Assembly (NCBI RefSeq): GCF_014641945.1
Contig: NZ_BMIJ01000007.1
Span: 62,001 to 126,000, forward strand
Direction of reading: 5' to 3'
DNA length: 64,000 bases
Source of the DNA: Marinobacterium zhoushanense
GTDB lineage: Bacteria; Pseudomonadota; Gammaproteobacteria; Pseudomonadales; Balneatricaceae
Positions 8,985 through 18,994 of the stretch are shown here, piece by piece (within the stretch, counting starts at the first letter, position 1; every line of letters starts with the position of its first letter). A program made the translations under genes and the position numbers. Below the pieces are notes generated by a model. It ran no database searches. It was not told the origin of the DNA and saw only the letters and a list, made by a program, of their open reading frames with translations.

Positions 8985-11131
8985 TGCCTATCTGCCGGGT
9001 TCTGTGCCGCCTGGATCGCGGTCAGGGCGATGGTAAACAGGATATCCTCGACCAGGGCACCGCGGGACAGGTCGTTGACCGGCTTGCGCATCCCCTGCAG
9101 CATCGGTCCGATACTGATCACCTCAGCGCTGCGCTGCACCGCCTTGTAGGTGGTGTTGCCGGTGTTCAGGTCGGGGAAGATAAACACCGTGGCCCGACCG
9201 GCCACCGGGCTGTTCGGCGCCTTGCTGCGCGCCACGCTCTCCATGATCGCGGCATCGTACTGCAGCGGTCCGTCGATCAGCAGGTCCGGGCGCTTCCGCT
9301 GTGCCAGCGCGGTGGCCTTGCGCACCTTGTCCACGTCGGCGCCCTGGCCGGAGACGCCGGTGCTGTAGCTGATCATCGCCACCCGGGGTTCGATACCGAA
9401 GGCCGACGCCGAGTCCGCGCTCTGGATCGCGATATCGGCCAGCTCCTCGGCACTGGGGTCGGGATTGATGGCGCAGTCGCCGTACACCAGTACCTGCTCC
9501 GGCAACAGCATGAAGAAGATCGATGACACCAGGCTGGTGCCGGGTGCTGTGCGGATCAGCTGCAGTGCCGGGCGAATGGTGTTGGCGGTGGTATGCACCG
9601 CACCGCTGACCAGACCGTCGACCTCGCCCAGTTCCAGCATCAGAGTACCGAGCACGACGTTGTCCTGCAGTTCATCCCGCGCCTGCAGTTCGGTGATCCC
9701 CTTGTGCGCGCGCAGCTCCAGCAGACGCGCGATATAGCGCTCGCGAATCTGTTCCGGATCGAGAATCGAGATCTTGTCGCCAAGCGCGATACCCAGGTTG
9801 TCAGCGATACGCTCGATCTCGCTCGGATCGCCCAGCAGGGTGCAGCGGGCGATGCCGCGCTCGGCGCAGAGCGCCGCCGCACGTACGGTACGCGGCTCGC
9901 TGCCTTCGGGCAGCACAATATTGCGCTGGGCAGCGCGCGCACGCGCCACCAACTGGTAGCGGAAGGCCGCCGGTGACAGGTGTACCTTGCCACTCTGGCC
10001 GCGCAGCGAGGCGATCCAGTCAGCGTCGATATGGGCGGCCGTAAACTCCTTGACGTGTGCAATGCGCTCCAGATCGTCCACCGGAATCTCCAGCGTATCG
10101 CGAGGGATGTTCTGCGCGGTCTGCCAGCTGTCGCTGACGACGCTGACTATTGGCAGTCCCGAGCGCAGGGCACCCTCGCACAGGGTCATCAGTTCGGGGG
10201 AGGGAGTGTAACCCCCGGTCAATACCAAACCCGCCAGCGCCACACCGTTGTTGGCGGCCAGGCACGCGGCCAGGATGATATCCTCTCGATCGCCGGGCGT
10301 GACGATCAACGTACCGGGTTTGAGGCTGCGGACCATATGGGGCAGGGTCTGCCCGCACAGGACGATACTGCTGACGCGGCGATGGTTGATATCACCGGCG
10401 TAGAGGATGCGGGCTTCGAGGTAGTCGGTCAGGTCACGCACGCGTGGCGCGACCATCTCACTGTCCCAGGGGATGCCGCCGAGTAAGCGGAATCGGGGAT
10501 CAAACAGCGTCGCCTGTGCTTCGATCTGTGTGAGTGTCAGGCTGCGGGCGCGTGCCTGCTCACCGGCGATCTCCGGGCGCGGATTGCCCTCGCGGTCCAG
10601 CGGTGCATCCAGCTTATTCATGATGCAGCCGAGCACGCGCGGTTCCTTGGCACCGCCATAGAAGCGCGCGACAATATCCAGGTGGTCCTCGATGGCGTCG
10701 ATGCCGTCGAGTCCGGGCGCGGCGACCAGTACCACTTCGGCATCGAGAGCGCGGGCGATGGCGCTATTGATGGTGTTGGCATAGGGCTGGGTCATGGTCG
10801 GAACCAGGCCCTCGATCACCACCACCTCCGGCGCATCGGCGCAACTGTCTTCGAAGCGTTCGATAATCTGTTCCAGCAGTTGATCCTGACGGCCTGAACT
10901 GACCAGGTGCTCCGCTTCCCGCATCGGGATCGGCTCGGCGATACTGACAGCGCAGCTGCTGCGCAGGATCGCGACGCTACGGTCGTTGCTGTCGCCGTTG
11001 CGGGTCTGCGCGATCGGCTTGAAGAAGCCGACTCGGATGCCCTGCTGTTCGAGGGCATGAACCAGGCCGAGAACGGTGGTAGTGAGGCCGCTGCCGAGAC
11101 CGGCCGGGGCGATCATGATGCTGTGTGGCAT
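8981..11131 (-). CDS. pta: Phosphate acetyltransferase Pta (long, three-domain form)
   Basis: Pta interconverts acetyl-CoA plus phosphate with acetyl phosphate plus CoA. The 716-residue chain matches the long enterobacterial/Pseudomonas form: an N-terminal BioD-like P-loop domain (APAGLGSGLTTTVLGLVHAL), a middle DRTGG domain (about 215-330), and a C-terminal catalytic PTA domain (about 390-710) with LPEGSEPRTVRAAALCAERG, GLVSGAVHTTANTIRPALQ and FPDLNTGNTTYKAVQRSA. No ackA gene is adjacent. It is the last gene of a leftward group after chaN, separated by 128 bases. Confidence 0.95.
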   Translation of the reverse strand: MPHSIMIAPAGLGSGLTTTVLGLVHALEQQGIRVGFFKPIAQTRNGDSNDRSVAILRSSCAVSIAEPIPMREAEHLVSSGRQDQLLEQIIERFEDSCADAPEVVVIEGLVPTMTQPYANTINSAIARALDAEVVLVAAPGLDGIDAIEDHLDIVARFYGGAKEPRVLGCIMNKLDAPLDREGNPRPEIAGEQARARSLTLTQIEAQATLFDPRFRLLGGIPWDSEMVAPRVRDLTDYLEARILYAGDINHRRVSSIVLCGQTLPHMVRSLKPGTLIVTPGDREDIILAACLAANNGVALAGLVLTGGYTPSPELMTLCEGALRSGLPIVSVVSDSWQTAQNIPRDTLEIPVDDLERIAHVKEFTAAHIDADWIASLRGQSGKVHLSPAAFRYQLVARARAAQRNIVLPEGSEPRTVRAAALCAERGIARCTLLGDPSEIERIADNLGIALGDKISILDPEQIRERYIARLLELRAHKGITELQARDELQDNVVLGTLMLELGEVDGLVSGAVHTTANTIRPALQLIRTAPGTSLVSSIFFMLLPEQVLVYGDCAINPDPSAEELADIAIQSADSASAFGIEPRVAMISYSTGVSGQGADVDKVRKATALAQRKRPDLLIDGPLQYDAAIMESVARSKAPNSPVAGRATVFIFPDLNTGNTTYKAVQRSAEVISIGPMLQGMRKPVNDLSRGALVEDILFTIALTAIQAAQNPADRH

Positions 11132-11259
11132 GGCAAGTCCTTGCTCTCTCTACAGGTAGCCGTACGCGCTTTGTGCGTTGCACAAACTATACGATGCCGC
11201 TGCTGAGGTTGCGAGTTAAGGTTGCTCGTTACGGATGCACCTGCGTGTGGACGCAGGGC

Positions 11260-12141
11260 TCAATTGGATTTTAGCTGCAGCTCGGCGCAGTAGTCCGGCG
11301 CATCGACCGGTGGTGTGAACAGCAGCAGATCGGCACTGCCCAGATCACCGTAGCTGTTCGGTATGTAGGTGGCGGGATCCCTGTTCTCGGTAACGGCAAC
11401 CATCAACACTGTCCGTTGCGGCAGGGTGTCGAGCCAGCGTGGTACGCCCAGATCGGCACGGGCGTGGATAGCGCCGGTCAGCAGCACGCTGGTGCGACCG
11501 GGTTGTACATTGGCGCGCAGTACCGACGCGATCTGCTGATCCCTGGCCAACTGAATGCGGCGCATCGGCTGCAACTGGTCTCGGGGCATCTGTCCGCAGT
11601 GGCTTTCGTATAGCAGGTCGAGCATAAAGTCGGCGTGCGCCGGTTCCAGCTCGGCCAGGGCCGTGGTGCTGGTGTAGAGGGCGCGCACCTCGGCCCGGCT
11701 CAGATCGGCTCCAAGCACCCGGGAGCTCCAGCGAAAGGCCGCCTGCAACGGCGCTTCGTACAGCGCCCAGGGCCAGCCCCTGGACCAGTCCAGCCGCTCC
11801 GGGTTGCGGGCGGCCGGGTCGTGCAGCGCCCGGTCCAGTGCCGGTTGTTGCGCGGGTGTCGCCATCTCCAGGGCAACCGCGCCCAGCAGACCGCGTTGAC
11901 CGAGCTGCGCGATCAGCTGAGCCTCTTGTTCGTGGTGGGCCGCATCGTCATGCTGCTCACCGAGCAACAGCCAGCCATCGTGCGGCAGCCAGTCGCGGTA
12001 AAACTCCGGCCAGTCGACATAGCGCTGCTGGGCCGGCGACCAGAGCCTGCCCACCAGCGGGTTGGCCGACGGCGCTGCAGCCTGAACCAAGAGCGGCAAC
12101 AGCAGAATCAGGCCGGTGAGTAACCTCAGCTTCACCCTCAA
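11260..12141 (-). CDS. ChaN family haem-binding/haem-uptake protein (Tiki superfamily)
   Basis: A 293-residue exported protein with an N-terminal signal peptide (LTGLILLLPLLVQA) but no lipobox Cys, unlike ChaN lipoproteins. The ChaN/DUF399 hallmarks are present: WLLLGEQHDDAAHHEQE near residue 55, LGAVALEMATPAQQPALD, and a C-terminal VLLTGAIHARADLGVPRWL. ChaN of Campylobacter binds two haems as a dimer and is linked to iron uptake; the wider fold includes erythromycin-esterase-like and Tiki proteins. It overlaps the unknown upstream gene by four bases, implying co-translation. Function here is by family only. Confidence 0.8.
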   Translation of the reverse strand: MRVKLRLLTGLILLLPLLVQAAAPSANPLVGRLWSPAQQRYVDWPEFYRDWLPHDGWLLLGEQHDDAAHHEQEAQLIAQLGQRGLLGAVALEMATPAQQPALDRALHDPAARNPERLDWSRGWPWALYEAPLQAAFRWSSRVLGADLSRAEVRALYTSTTALAELEPAHADFMLDLLYESHCGQMPRDQLQPMRRIQLARDQQIASVLRANVQPGRTSVLLTGAIHARADLGVPRWLDTLPQRTVLMVAVTENRDPATYIPNSYGDLGSADLLLFTPPVDAPDYCAELQLKSN

Positions 12142-12467
12142 TGGCCCGGGGTCGAGGATTTTACGTCCAGATAGTCGCGCTGGATCACGGTCTCCAGAGC
12201 ATTGGCGGCGGTAACCAGTTCCTCGAACGTCTCACGACAGCGGCGCAGATGATTGATCTGATCCTGACTCGGCACCGAGTTGGGGCTGACATTGGCGATA
12301 TCGAGCAGTTCGCGCACGTAGGCGGCGCGGGCATGGGCGACCATGGTCAGCAGTGGCTTGAGGTCGCCCAGGGCGAGTTCGGGGAACTGCGGGTTGATGA
12401 TTTCGCGGTTGATCTCGCGGCGGTGTTTCTCCAGCTCCAGCAGCAGACGGTTATTGCTGATCGGCAT
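12138..12467 (-). CDS. Small unknown helical protein co-translated with ChaN homolog
   Basis: A 109-residue protein I do not recognise. It starts MPISNNRLLLELEKHRREIN and looks all-helical and soluble, with no signal peptide or membrane segment. It has no cysteine and one notable stretch of charged residues (HLRRCRETFEELVTAANALE contains its only Cys in RRCRE). Its stop overlaps the ChaN homolog start by four bases and AAGGAGA precedes its ATG, so it is a real gene. It is divergent from parC. The function is unknown; a partner of the ChaN-like protein is possible. Confidence 0.7.
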   Translation of the reverse strand: MPISNNRLLLELEKHRREINREIINPQFPELALGDLKPLLTMVAHARAAYVRELLDIANVSPNSVPSQDQINHLRRCRETFEELVTAANALETVIQRDYLDVKSSTPGH

Positions 12468-12632
12468 TGCGGTTCTCCTTGCAACCTGTAACCCGGTACC
12501 TCCAGATTAGCCTGAAACCAAGGAAAAGCGGTAGTGAATCAGCAGCTTGTGGCCGCTGTGGATGACGCCCTGAGGGCTAGATGGCATACTCGCGGCATGC
12601 AGAAAAAACAGGATGCCCCATAGGAAGCCTGA

Positions 12633-14924
12633 ATGAGTGTAGATACCACTGTGGAAAACGGGATTGAGAAGCTTTCGTTGCGGAATTTTACCGAGAAAGC
12701 TTACCTCGATTATTCGATGTACGTGATTCTGGACCGTGCCCTGCCGCACATCGGCGATGGCATGAAACCGGTACAGCGACGTATCGTTTATGCGATGTCG
12801 GAGCTGGGCCTGAAGGCCACGGCCAAGTACAAGAAGTCGGCACGCACCGTCGGTGATGTTCTGGGTAAGTTCCATCCCCACGGTGACTCCGCCTGTTACG
12901 AGGCGATGGTACTGATGGCGCAGCCGTTCAGCTACCGCTATCCGCTGGTCGACGGCCAGGGCAACTGGGGCTCGCCCGATGACCCCAAATCCTTTGCCGC
13001 CATGCGTTACACCGAGTCGCGCCTGTCGCGCTACGCCGAGGTGCTGCTCAGCGAGTTGGGCCAGGGCACGGTGAGCTGGGTGCCGAACTTCGACGGCACC
13101 CTGGACGAGCCCGAGGTGCTGCCGGCGCGGCTGCCCAATGTGCTGCTCAATGGCGGTACCGGTATCGCGGTCGGTATGGCCACCGATATTCCGCCGCACA
13201 ACCTGCGCGAAGTGGCTTCGGCCTGTATCCACCTGCTGGAAAACCCCAGCGCCGATGTGGCGCAACTGGCTGAGTTCGTACCGGGACCCGATTTCCCCAC
13301 CGAGGCGGAGATCATCACCTCGCGTGAGGAGCTGCAGAAACTTTATCTGACCGGCCGCGGCTCGGTAAAAGCGCGTGCCGTGTACAGTCGCGAGGATGGC
13401 GATATTGTCATCACCGCGCTGCCGCACCAGGTTTCCGGCGCCCGGGTGTTGGAGCAGATTGCGGCGCAGATGCAGCAGAAAAAGCTGCCGATGGTGTCGG
13501 ACCTGCGCGACGAGTCCGATCACGAGAATCCGACCCGTCTGGTGATCGTGCCGCGCTCCAACCGCATCGATATCGAGCAGCTGATGGCGCATCTGTTCGC
13601 CAGTACTGACCTGGAGCGCAGCTACCGCGTCAACCTGAACATGATCGGTATCGATGGTCGGCCACAGGTGAAGGATCTGCGACAGATCCTCACCGAATGG
13701 CTGAGCTGGCGTACCGAGGTGGTGCGCCGCCGCCTGCAGCACCGGTTGCAGAAGGTGATCGATCGCCTGCATATCCTCGAAGGCCTGATGGTCGCCTACC
13801 TCAATATCGACGAGGTGATCGCGATCATCCGTCACGAGGAGGAGCCGAAGCAGGAACTGATGAGCCGTTTCGGCCTCAGCGATATCCAGGCCGATGCGAT
13901 CCTCGACCTCAAGCTGCGCCATTTGGCGCGCCTGGAGGAGATGAAGATCCGCGGCGAACAGGATGAACTGAGCGAAGAGCGCAAGAAGCTGGAGGCGATC
14001 CTGGGCTCGGACACATTGATGCGCAAGCTGATCCGTGAGGAGATCGAAGCCGCTGCCGAGGAGTTCGGTGACGAGCGGCGCTCGCCGCTGGTGCAGCGAG
14101 AAGAGGCACAGGCGTTCAGTGAAAAGGATCTGCTCAGTGCCGATCCGGTCACCGTGGTGATCTCCAAGCAGGACTGGATTCGTGCCGCCAAGGGCCACGA
14201 TATCGATGCCGAGGGGCTCAGCTACAAGGCCGGCGACGGTTTCAAGCTGGCCTGCAAGGGGCGGATGAACCAGCCCACGATCCTGATCGACAGTACCGGC
14301 CGCAGCTACACCCTGGATACCCACACCCTGCCTTCAGCGCGCGGCCAGGGCGAACCGGTGACCGGCAAGCTGACCCTGCCCAAGGGTGCGGTGATCGAGG
14401 GGATGACCTCCGGTCGTGAGGCCGATCAGGTGTTGATGGCCTCGGATGCCGGCTACGGTTTCATCACCAAGATCGAGGATCTGAGCTCCAAGACCAAGAA
14501 CGGCAAAGCGATACTGACCCTGCCCAAGGCGGCGCGGGTGCTGCTGCCGGTGCGGGTTGCCGATCCTGCAACCGAGCTGCTGGCGGCGATCAGCTCCAGT
14601 GGTCGACTGCTGGTGTTCCCGGTGTCGGAGCTGCCCCAGCTCGGCCGCGGCAAGGGCAACAAGATCATCAATATCCCGTCAGCCGCCGCCGCCTCCCGCG
14701 AGGAGGTGATGGTCGCGATCCAGACCTTCGCCCCGGGCGATACGCTGGTGGTGCACGCCGGGCGTCAGCATCTGAAGCTCAAGGGTAGCGATATCGAACA
14801 CTATCGCGGTGAGCGAGGTCGTCGTGGCAACAAACTGCCGCGTGGTTTCCAGCGTGTCGACGGCATGGATGTGATCGCCGCTGACAAGAGCGACAAGGCG
14901 GACGACAAGGCGGTGGAAGAGTAA
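12633..14924 (+). CDS. parC: DNA topoisomerase IV subunit A
   Basis: ParC is the DNA-cleaving subunit of topoisomerase IV, which unlinks daughter chromosomes; ParE is not in this window. The 763-residue length fits ParC (about 750), not GyrA (about 875). The winged-helix catalytic domain has [21 protein letters not shown] near the N-terminus, the quinolone-determining [17 protein letters not shown], and the active-site Tyr in [18 protein letters not shown]. The C-terminal third forms the beta-propeller DNA-wrapping domain. AGGA seven bases before the ATG supports the start. It is convergent with the next gene, 28 bases apart. Confidence 0.96.
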   Translation: MSVDTTVENGIEKLSLRNFTEKAYLDYSMYVILDRALPHIGDGMKPVQRRIVYAMSELGLKATAKYKKSARTVGDVLGKFHPHGDSACYEAMVLMAQPFSYRYPLVDGQGNWGSPDDPKSFAAMRYTESRLSRYAEVLLSELGQGTVSWVPNFDGTLDEPEVLPARLPNVLLNGGTGIAVGMATDIPPHNLREVASACIHLLENPSADVAQLAEFVPGPDFPTEAEIITSREELQKLYLTGRGSVKARAVYSREDGDIVITALPHQVSGARVLEQIAAQMQQKKLPMVSDLRDESDHENPTRLVIVPRSNRIDIEQLMAHLFASTDLERSYRVNLNMIGIDGRPQVKDLRQILTEWLSWRTEVVRRRLQHRLQKVIDRLHILEGLMVAYLNIDEVIAIIRHEEEPKQELMSRFGLSDIQADAILDLKLRHLARLEEMKIRGEQDELSEERKKLEAILGSDTLMRKLIREEIEAAAEEFGDERRSPLVQREEAQAFSEKDLLSADPVTVVISKQDWIRAAKGHDIDAEGLSYKAGDGFKLACKGRMNQPTILIDSTGRSYTLDTHTLPSARGQGEPVTGKLTLPKGAVIEGMTSGREADQVLMASDAGYGFITKIEDLSSKTKNGKAILTLPKAARVLLPVRVADPATELLAAISSSGRLLVFPVSELPQLGRGKGNKIINIPSAAAASREEVMVAIQTFAPGDTLVVHAGRQHLKLKGSDIEHYRGERGRRGNKLPRGFQRVDGMDVIAADKSDKADDKAVEE

Positions 14925-14952
14925 CGCGGCCGGAGTAGATCAGCTGGGCGGC

Positions 14953-16884
14953 TCAGCCGCCCGCCTGCTCCTCCCGGCTCTGCAGTTTGGCCAGCAGGTG
15001 GCGTGCCTGCTTCTCCAGCAGCTCCTGGTAGGACTTGGCGATGCGGATCAGCAACACCTTGTCCTCATCCTCGCGGCGGATATCCGCCCCCTCCAGCAAT
15101 GTTCCTTTCAGATCGGGTGCTTCGGTCAGCGCGGTGTGGGTGATCAGCTCGTTGCTCTCGGTGGTGCGGGTCAGGAAGCGGGCCTCTTCGAGCATGCGCT
15201 CGAGCTTTTCGTAGTGGCCGCGTACCAGTGCCAGGTGTAGGTTGATCACCGGTTTGAACTGACGGATGCGCTGCTGGTTGTAGTGCCGGTAGAGGTAGGT
15301 GAACAGCATCGAGGCGCAAAGCGCGTTGATGCCGTGGCCGTCGTTCTCCTTTGGGCTGTCGAAGAACAGCCGCAGATCGCCCTCAGAGGTTGGCTCGACA
15401 CGGCCGCCATAGATATGGGCGACCGAGTTGGCCAGCGTGCGGTAGGGCTTCATCAGTTGTAGACGCTCATCCTCCTCCAGGTTTTCGGAGTGGGCGCTGC
15501 TGGCATCGATCAGGAACAGGTAGCCCGCCTCGTCGGCGCCGAGCATCAGTTCCAGCTCATGTTCCAGGGTATACAGGCCCAACTGCTCCTCGCGCGCACC
15601 CAGTGGCGGCACGATCGATAAACGTGGTCGCGCAGGCTCTGTCTCCGTGGTCGAGTCACTGTCGTCGAACTCGACCTGGTCGCTATCCTCTATCTCTGGC
15701 GCGATCGCCTCGTCGCTGTCCGGGTCCCGACTGGCCGAGGGGGTAAAGGGTGGCATCCGCTCCTGGTTGCGCGACGGCCTCAGCAGTTCGACCAGCTCGC
15801 GATTGTCATCGCGATCAGCGGCTGTCTCGGTGGTCTGGATTTCGATCTCCTGGTCATCCTGCTCAGCGGGCGCTTCGCTGTGCCAGCTGGGTTCTCGCTC
15901 CGTCGGCTCATCGTCGCGGGATGCGGTTAACCCGCTATCGGGAGCCTGTTCATCAATGTCCAGCGACATGGGCGATTTGAGCCAGGTATCGACCTCCGGG
16001 GCCAGGCCAACCTCGTCCTCAGATTCCGGTTCAGGCTCAGCGAACTCATCGTACTCCTCCTGCTCCTCCTGCTCCTCCTCCGCGAAGGGGGGCGTTCCCT
16101 CCTCGATCTCGCTTTCCAACTCAGAGGAGGGAAGGTTATCGAACTCCTCGTCGAGCACCGGCAGTTCAAACTCCTCTTCACGGACCTGAATGTCGCGGGC
16201 CTGAATCTCGCGCGCCTCGTCGTTCTCCTCATCCAGCAGCGGCAGCGCATCGGGATCCTCGTCCCACTCGCTTTCTTCTGCCGGAGTCGGAGCCGGAGCC
16301 GGGGCCTGGACAGCGGCGCTGGGTGTCAGGCTGGATACTAACTGACCGAAATCCGCCGTAGGCGTATCCGGCGCCTTCTCGGCTTTGGGGCGCAGGCGGA
16401 TCCACAGTGTCAGCATGCCGGCCGCGATGGAGAGCAGCGCCAGCACGCCTGCTTCAAGCAGCAGATCCTTGAGTAATGTCCAGCCGTGCCCGCTGTCCAC
16501 CCAGAGCGTCAATTCGCCCAGGGTCTCATCGCCACGGATCAGCTCCAGCTTCTGCTCCAGACCACGCTGCTCACCGGCGACGGCAACCGGCAGTTTGCGG
16601 GCATCGGTCAGATGCAGGCCGTTTACCTGGGTCTGGGCATTGAGTTCATTGAACAGGTAATTGAGGCTGATGCGATCGTCCGCCAACAGCAGCGGCTGGA
16701 TCACGATGGCGGTGCTGCGCGCCAGCGATTGGCCGTAACGGCGTGCATCCTGCTCGGCGCTGGCTTTGGCGCCATAGATCAGCACCCCTGCGCTCAGTGC
16801 GAGACAGAGCAGGAGTACCGCGGCAACGGGCAGCAGCTGGCGCAGGGTAACGGATTGTTGGGCGCTTGCGTTGGGGCGATCCAT
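14953..16884 (-). CDS. Membrane protein with AhpA/Smp-like sensor part, acidic linker and cyclase-like C-terminus
   Basis: A 643-residue protein of unknown role. Two membrane helices (about 16-35 and 133-155) bracket a ~100-residue periplasmic domain resembling the AhpA/YtjB (Smp) family: SLARSTAIVIQPLLLADDRISL, then NELNAQTQVNGLHLTDA. Residues about 190-400 are a low-complexity, strongly acidic linker with runs such as EEEQEEQEEYDEF. The last ~200 residues look like a class III nucleotidyl cyclase homology fold: YLFLIDASSAH, YGGRVEPTSEGDLRLFF, INLHLALVRGHYEKL, MLEEARFLTRTTESNELI. Two Asp at the metal-binding positions seem kept, but the usual Asn of the VNxAxR block is not. Whether it is an enzyme is unclear. 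It is convergent with parC and divergent from proA. Confidence 0.7.
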   Translation of the reverse strand: MDRPNASAQQSVTLRQLLPVAAVLLLCLALSAGVLIYGAKASAEQDARRYGQSLARSTAIVIQPLLLADDRISLNYLFNELNAQTQVNGLHLTDARKLPVAVAGEQRGLEQKLELIRGDETLGELTLWVDSGHGWTLLKDLLLEAGVLALLSIAAGMLTLWIRLRPKAEKAPDTPTADFGQLVSSLTPSAAVQAPAPAPTPAEESEWDEDPDALPLLDEENDEAREIQARDIQVREEEFELPVLDEEFDNLPSSELESEIEEGTPPFAEEEQEEQEEYDEFAEPEPESEDEVGLAPEVDTWLKSPMSLDIDEQAPDSGLTASRDDEPTEREPSWHSEAPAEQDDQEIEIQTTETAADRDDNRELVELLRPSRNQERMPPFTPSASRDPDSDEAIAPEIEDSDQVEFDDSDSTTETEPARPRLSIVPPLGAREEQLGLYTLEHELELMLGADEAGYLFLIDASSAHSENLEEDERLQLMKPYRTLANSVAHIYGGRVEPTSEGDLRLFFDSPKENDGHGINALCASMLFTYLYRHYNQQRIRQFKPVINLHLALVRGHYEKLERMLEEARFLTRTTESNELITHTALTEAPDLKGTLLEGADIRREDEDKVLLIRIAKSYQELLEKQARHLLAKLQSREEQAGG

Positions 16885-16983
16885 CTATACTCGGGCTCGG
16901 TCGTTCCGCGGCCGGAAAATGTTTGATAATCGGGCGATAATAGCAGGTAGCCGAAGGCTGTCACAGCCTGATGCAGTACGGCA

Positions 16984-17012
16984 ATGACCGGCGCGCGTGG
17001 TAGCGCTATAAT
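16984..17012 (+). promoter_or_regulatory. Sigma70-type promoter for proA operon
   Basis: A perfect -10 hexamer TATAAT at 17007-17012 is preceded, after exactly 17 bases, by ATGACC at 16984-16989 (four of six matches to TTGACA). Initiation would fall near 17019, leaving a ~30-base leader before the proA ATG. Confidence 0.6.
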
Positions 17013-17048
17013 GTCCGGTCTAATCGCACCAACCCGGAATGCTTTGGG

Positions 17049-18305
17049 ATGAATGTAGCTGAGTATATGTCTGAATTGGGGCAGCGCGCGCGCGCTGCTT
17101 CCCGCCTGATGGCGCGTGCCGACACGGGGCGCAAGAACGCGGCGCTCGACGCAATGGCGCGCGTGCTCGACGCCAGCCGCGATGCGCTTGCCGAGGCCAA
17201 TCGCAAGGATCTGGACGCCGGCCGTGCCAACGGCCTGGATGCCGCCATGCTGGATCGGCTGGAACTGACCCCGGCGCGTATCGATACCATGATCGAGGGG
17301 CTGCGCCAGGTAGCGGCGCTGCCAGACCCGATCGGCGGCATCACCGACATGAACTACCGGCCGTCCGGCATCCAGATCGGCAAGATGCGGGTGCCGCTGG
17401 GTGTTATCGGTATCATCTACGAATCCCGTCCCAACGTGACGGTGGAAGCGGCCAGTCTGTGCCTGAAATCCGGTAACGCGACCATTCTGCGTGGCGGTTC
17501 CGAGGCGATCCACTCCAATCACGCCATCGCCGCCTGTATCGCTCAGGGTCTGGCCGAGGCGGGGCTGCCGGAAACCGCGGTGCAGGTGGTGGAGACCACC
17601 GACCGCGAGGCGGTCGGCGCGCTGATCACCATGCCCGAGTATGTGGATGTGATCGTACCGCGTGGCGGCAAGGGTCTGATCGAGCGGATCTCACGCGACG
17701 CACGGGTACCGGTAATCAAGCATCTGGACGGTATCTGTCACGTCTATATCGACGATCAGGCGGACAAGACCAAGGCGCTGAATATCGCCATCAATGCCAA
17801 GACCCACCGCTACGGCACCTGTAACACCATGGAAACGCTGCTGGTGCACTCTGCCATCGCCCAAGAGGTGCTGCCGGAGCTGGCCGATCACTATGGCCAG
17901 CTCGGGGTCGAGTTGCGCGGTTGTGCGGCGACCCGCGAGGTGCTGCCTCAGGCGCTGGAAGCCAGCGAGGAGGATTGGGCCACCGAATACCTGGCGCCGA
18001 TCCTGGCGATCAAGCTGGTGACGGATATGGCCGAGGCGATCGAACATATCAACCGCTGGGGCTCGCACCATACCGACGCCATCGTCACCGAGAACTACAC
18101 CCGCGCCCGCGCCTTCCTGCGCGAAGTGGATTCCAGCTCGGTGATGGTCAACGCGTCGACCCGTTTTGCCGACGGTTTTGAATACGGTCTGGGTGCCGAG
18201 ATCGGCATCTCCACCGACAAGATCCATGCTCGCGGGCCGGTAGGGCTCGAGGGGCTGACCTCGCAGAAGTATGTGGTGCTCGGCGATGGCCAGGTGCGGC
18301 AGTGA
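17049..18305 (+). CDS. proA: Gamma-glutamyl phosphate reductase ProA
   Basis: ProA reduces gamma-glutamyl phosphate to glutamate-5-semialdehyde with NADPH, the second step of proline synthesis. The 418-residue protein is of normal length and belongs to the aldehyde dehydrogenase superfamily. The catalytic Cys is in [15 protein letters not shown], and [21 protein letters not shown] wording (here [15 protein letters not shown]) and [25 protein letters not shown] regions are conserved; landmarks are [16 protein letters not shown] and [12 protein letters not shown]. proB is not nearby, as in Pseudomonas, where proA also leads the nadD-rsfS-rlmH cluster. nadD follows after three bases. Confidence 0.96.
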   Translation: MNVAEYMSELGQRARAASRLMARADTGRKNAALDAMARVLDASRDALAEANRKDLDAGRANGLDAAMLDRLELTPARIDTMIEGLRQVAALPDPIGGITDMNYRPSGIQIGKMRVPLGVIGIIYESRPNVTVEAASLCLKSGNATILRGGSEAIHSNHAIAACIAQGLAEAGLPETAVQVVETTDREAVGALITMPEYVDVIVPRGGKGLIERISRDARVPVIKHLDGICHVYIDDQADKTKALNIAINAKTHRYGTCNTMETLLVHSAIAQEVLPELADHYGQLGVELRGCAATREVLPQALEASEEDWATEYLAPILAIKLVTDMAEAIEHINRWGSHHTDAIVTENYTRARAFLREVDSSSVMVNASTRFADGFEYGLGAEIGISTDKIHARGPVGLEGLTSQKYVVLGDGQVRQ

Positions 18306-18308
18306 GTG

Positions 18309-18956
18309 ATGCCTGACAACACACCCTTTGTGTTCATGGGCGGGACCTTCGACCCCGTGCATAACGGCCATCTGCGTACCGCGTTGGAGATTCAGCAGTG
18401 GCTGGATATCCCCGAGGTCTGTCTGATCCCGTCGAAGATGCCGGTGCATCGCGACGAGCCGGGCTGCAGTTCGGAACAGCGTTTGGCCATGGTGCAGCTG
18501 GCGGTGGCCGATGAGCCCTGCCTCTGTGCCGATGCCCGCGAAATTCTCTCCGACCAGCCCTCCTATTCGTTGCTGACATTGGAGTCGTTGCGTGCGGAAC
18601 TTGGACCGCGCAGACCACTCTGTATGGTGATGGGGATGGACGCCTACCTGGGGCTGCCCAGTTGGCACCGCTGGGAGAGCTTTCTCGATATCTGCCACAT
18701 CATCGTCGTGACCCGTCCGGGCTACGGCTTTCCGGACGACTCGCAGATGCGCCGATTCTCCGATCGCCATGCGGCGCCATCGGTGGAGACTTTGAAGCAG
18801 CTGCCCGCCGGGCGGGTACTGCTGCATGAATTGACCCCGCTGGGCATATCGGCGACACAGATCCGCAGGCTGATCGCCCAGGGTGATTCACCCCGCTATC
18901 TGATGCCGGATGCGGTGTGGGACTATATACAAACGAACAAGCTGTATGGCTTCTAA
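18309..18956 (+). CDS. nadD: Nicotinate-nucleotide adenylyltransferase NadD
   Basis: NadD makes nicotinate adenine dinucleotide from nicotinate mononucleotide and ATP, a late step of NAD synthesis. The 215-residue protein starts MPDNTPFVFMGGTFDPVHNG, with the nucleotidyltransferase GGTFDPVHNGHL motif containing the T/HxGH signature. The C-terminal ISSTxxR motif reads GISATQIRRLI. I start at the ATG immediately after a GTG that abuts the proA stop; either is possible and the difference is one residue. It is translationally close to both neighbours in the proA-nadD-rsfS-rlmH order. Confidence 0.95.
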   Translation: MPDNTPFVFMGGTFDPVHNGHLRTALEIQQWLDIPEVCLIPSKMPVHRDEPGCSSEQRLAMVQLAVADEPCLCADAREILSDQPSYSLLTLESLRAELGPRRPLCMVMGMDAYLGLPSWHRWESFLDICHIIVVTRPGYGFPDDSQMRRFSDRHAAPSVETLKQLPAGRVLLHELTPLGISATQIRRLIAQGDSPRYLMPDAVWDYIQTNKLYGF

Positions 18957-18994
18957 TAGTCTTTATGACGACAAACAAAGGTACTGAAAACCCG

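Noticed and set aside
12507..14324. 605-codon reverse frame opposite parC
   Set aside because: Antisense shadow of a well-conserved parC; His-, Gln- and Leu-rich without any motif.
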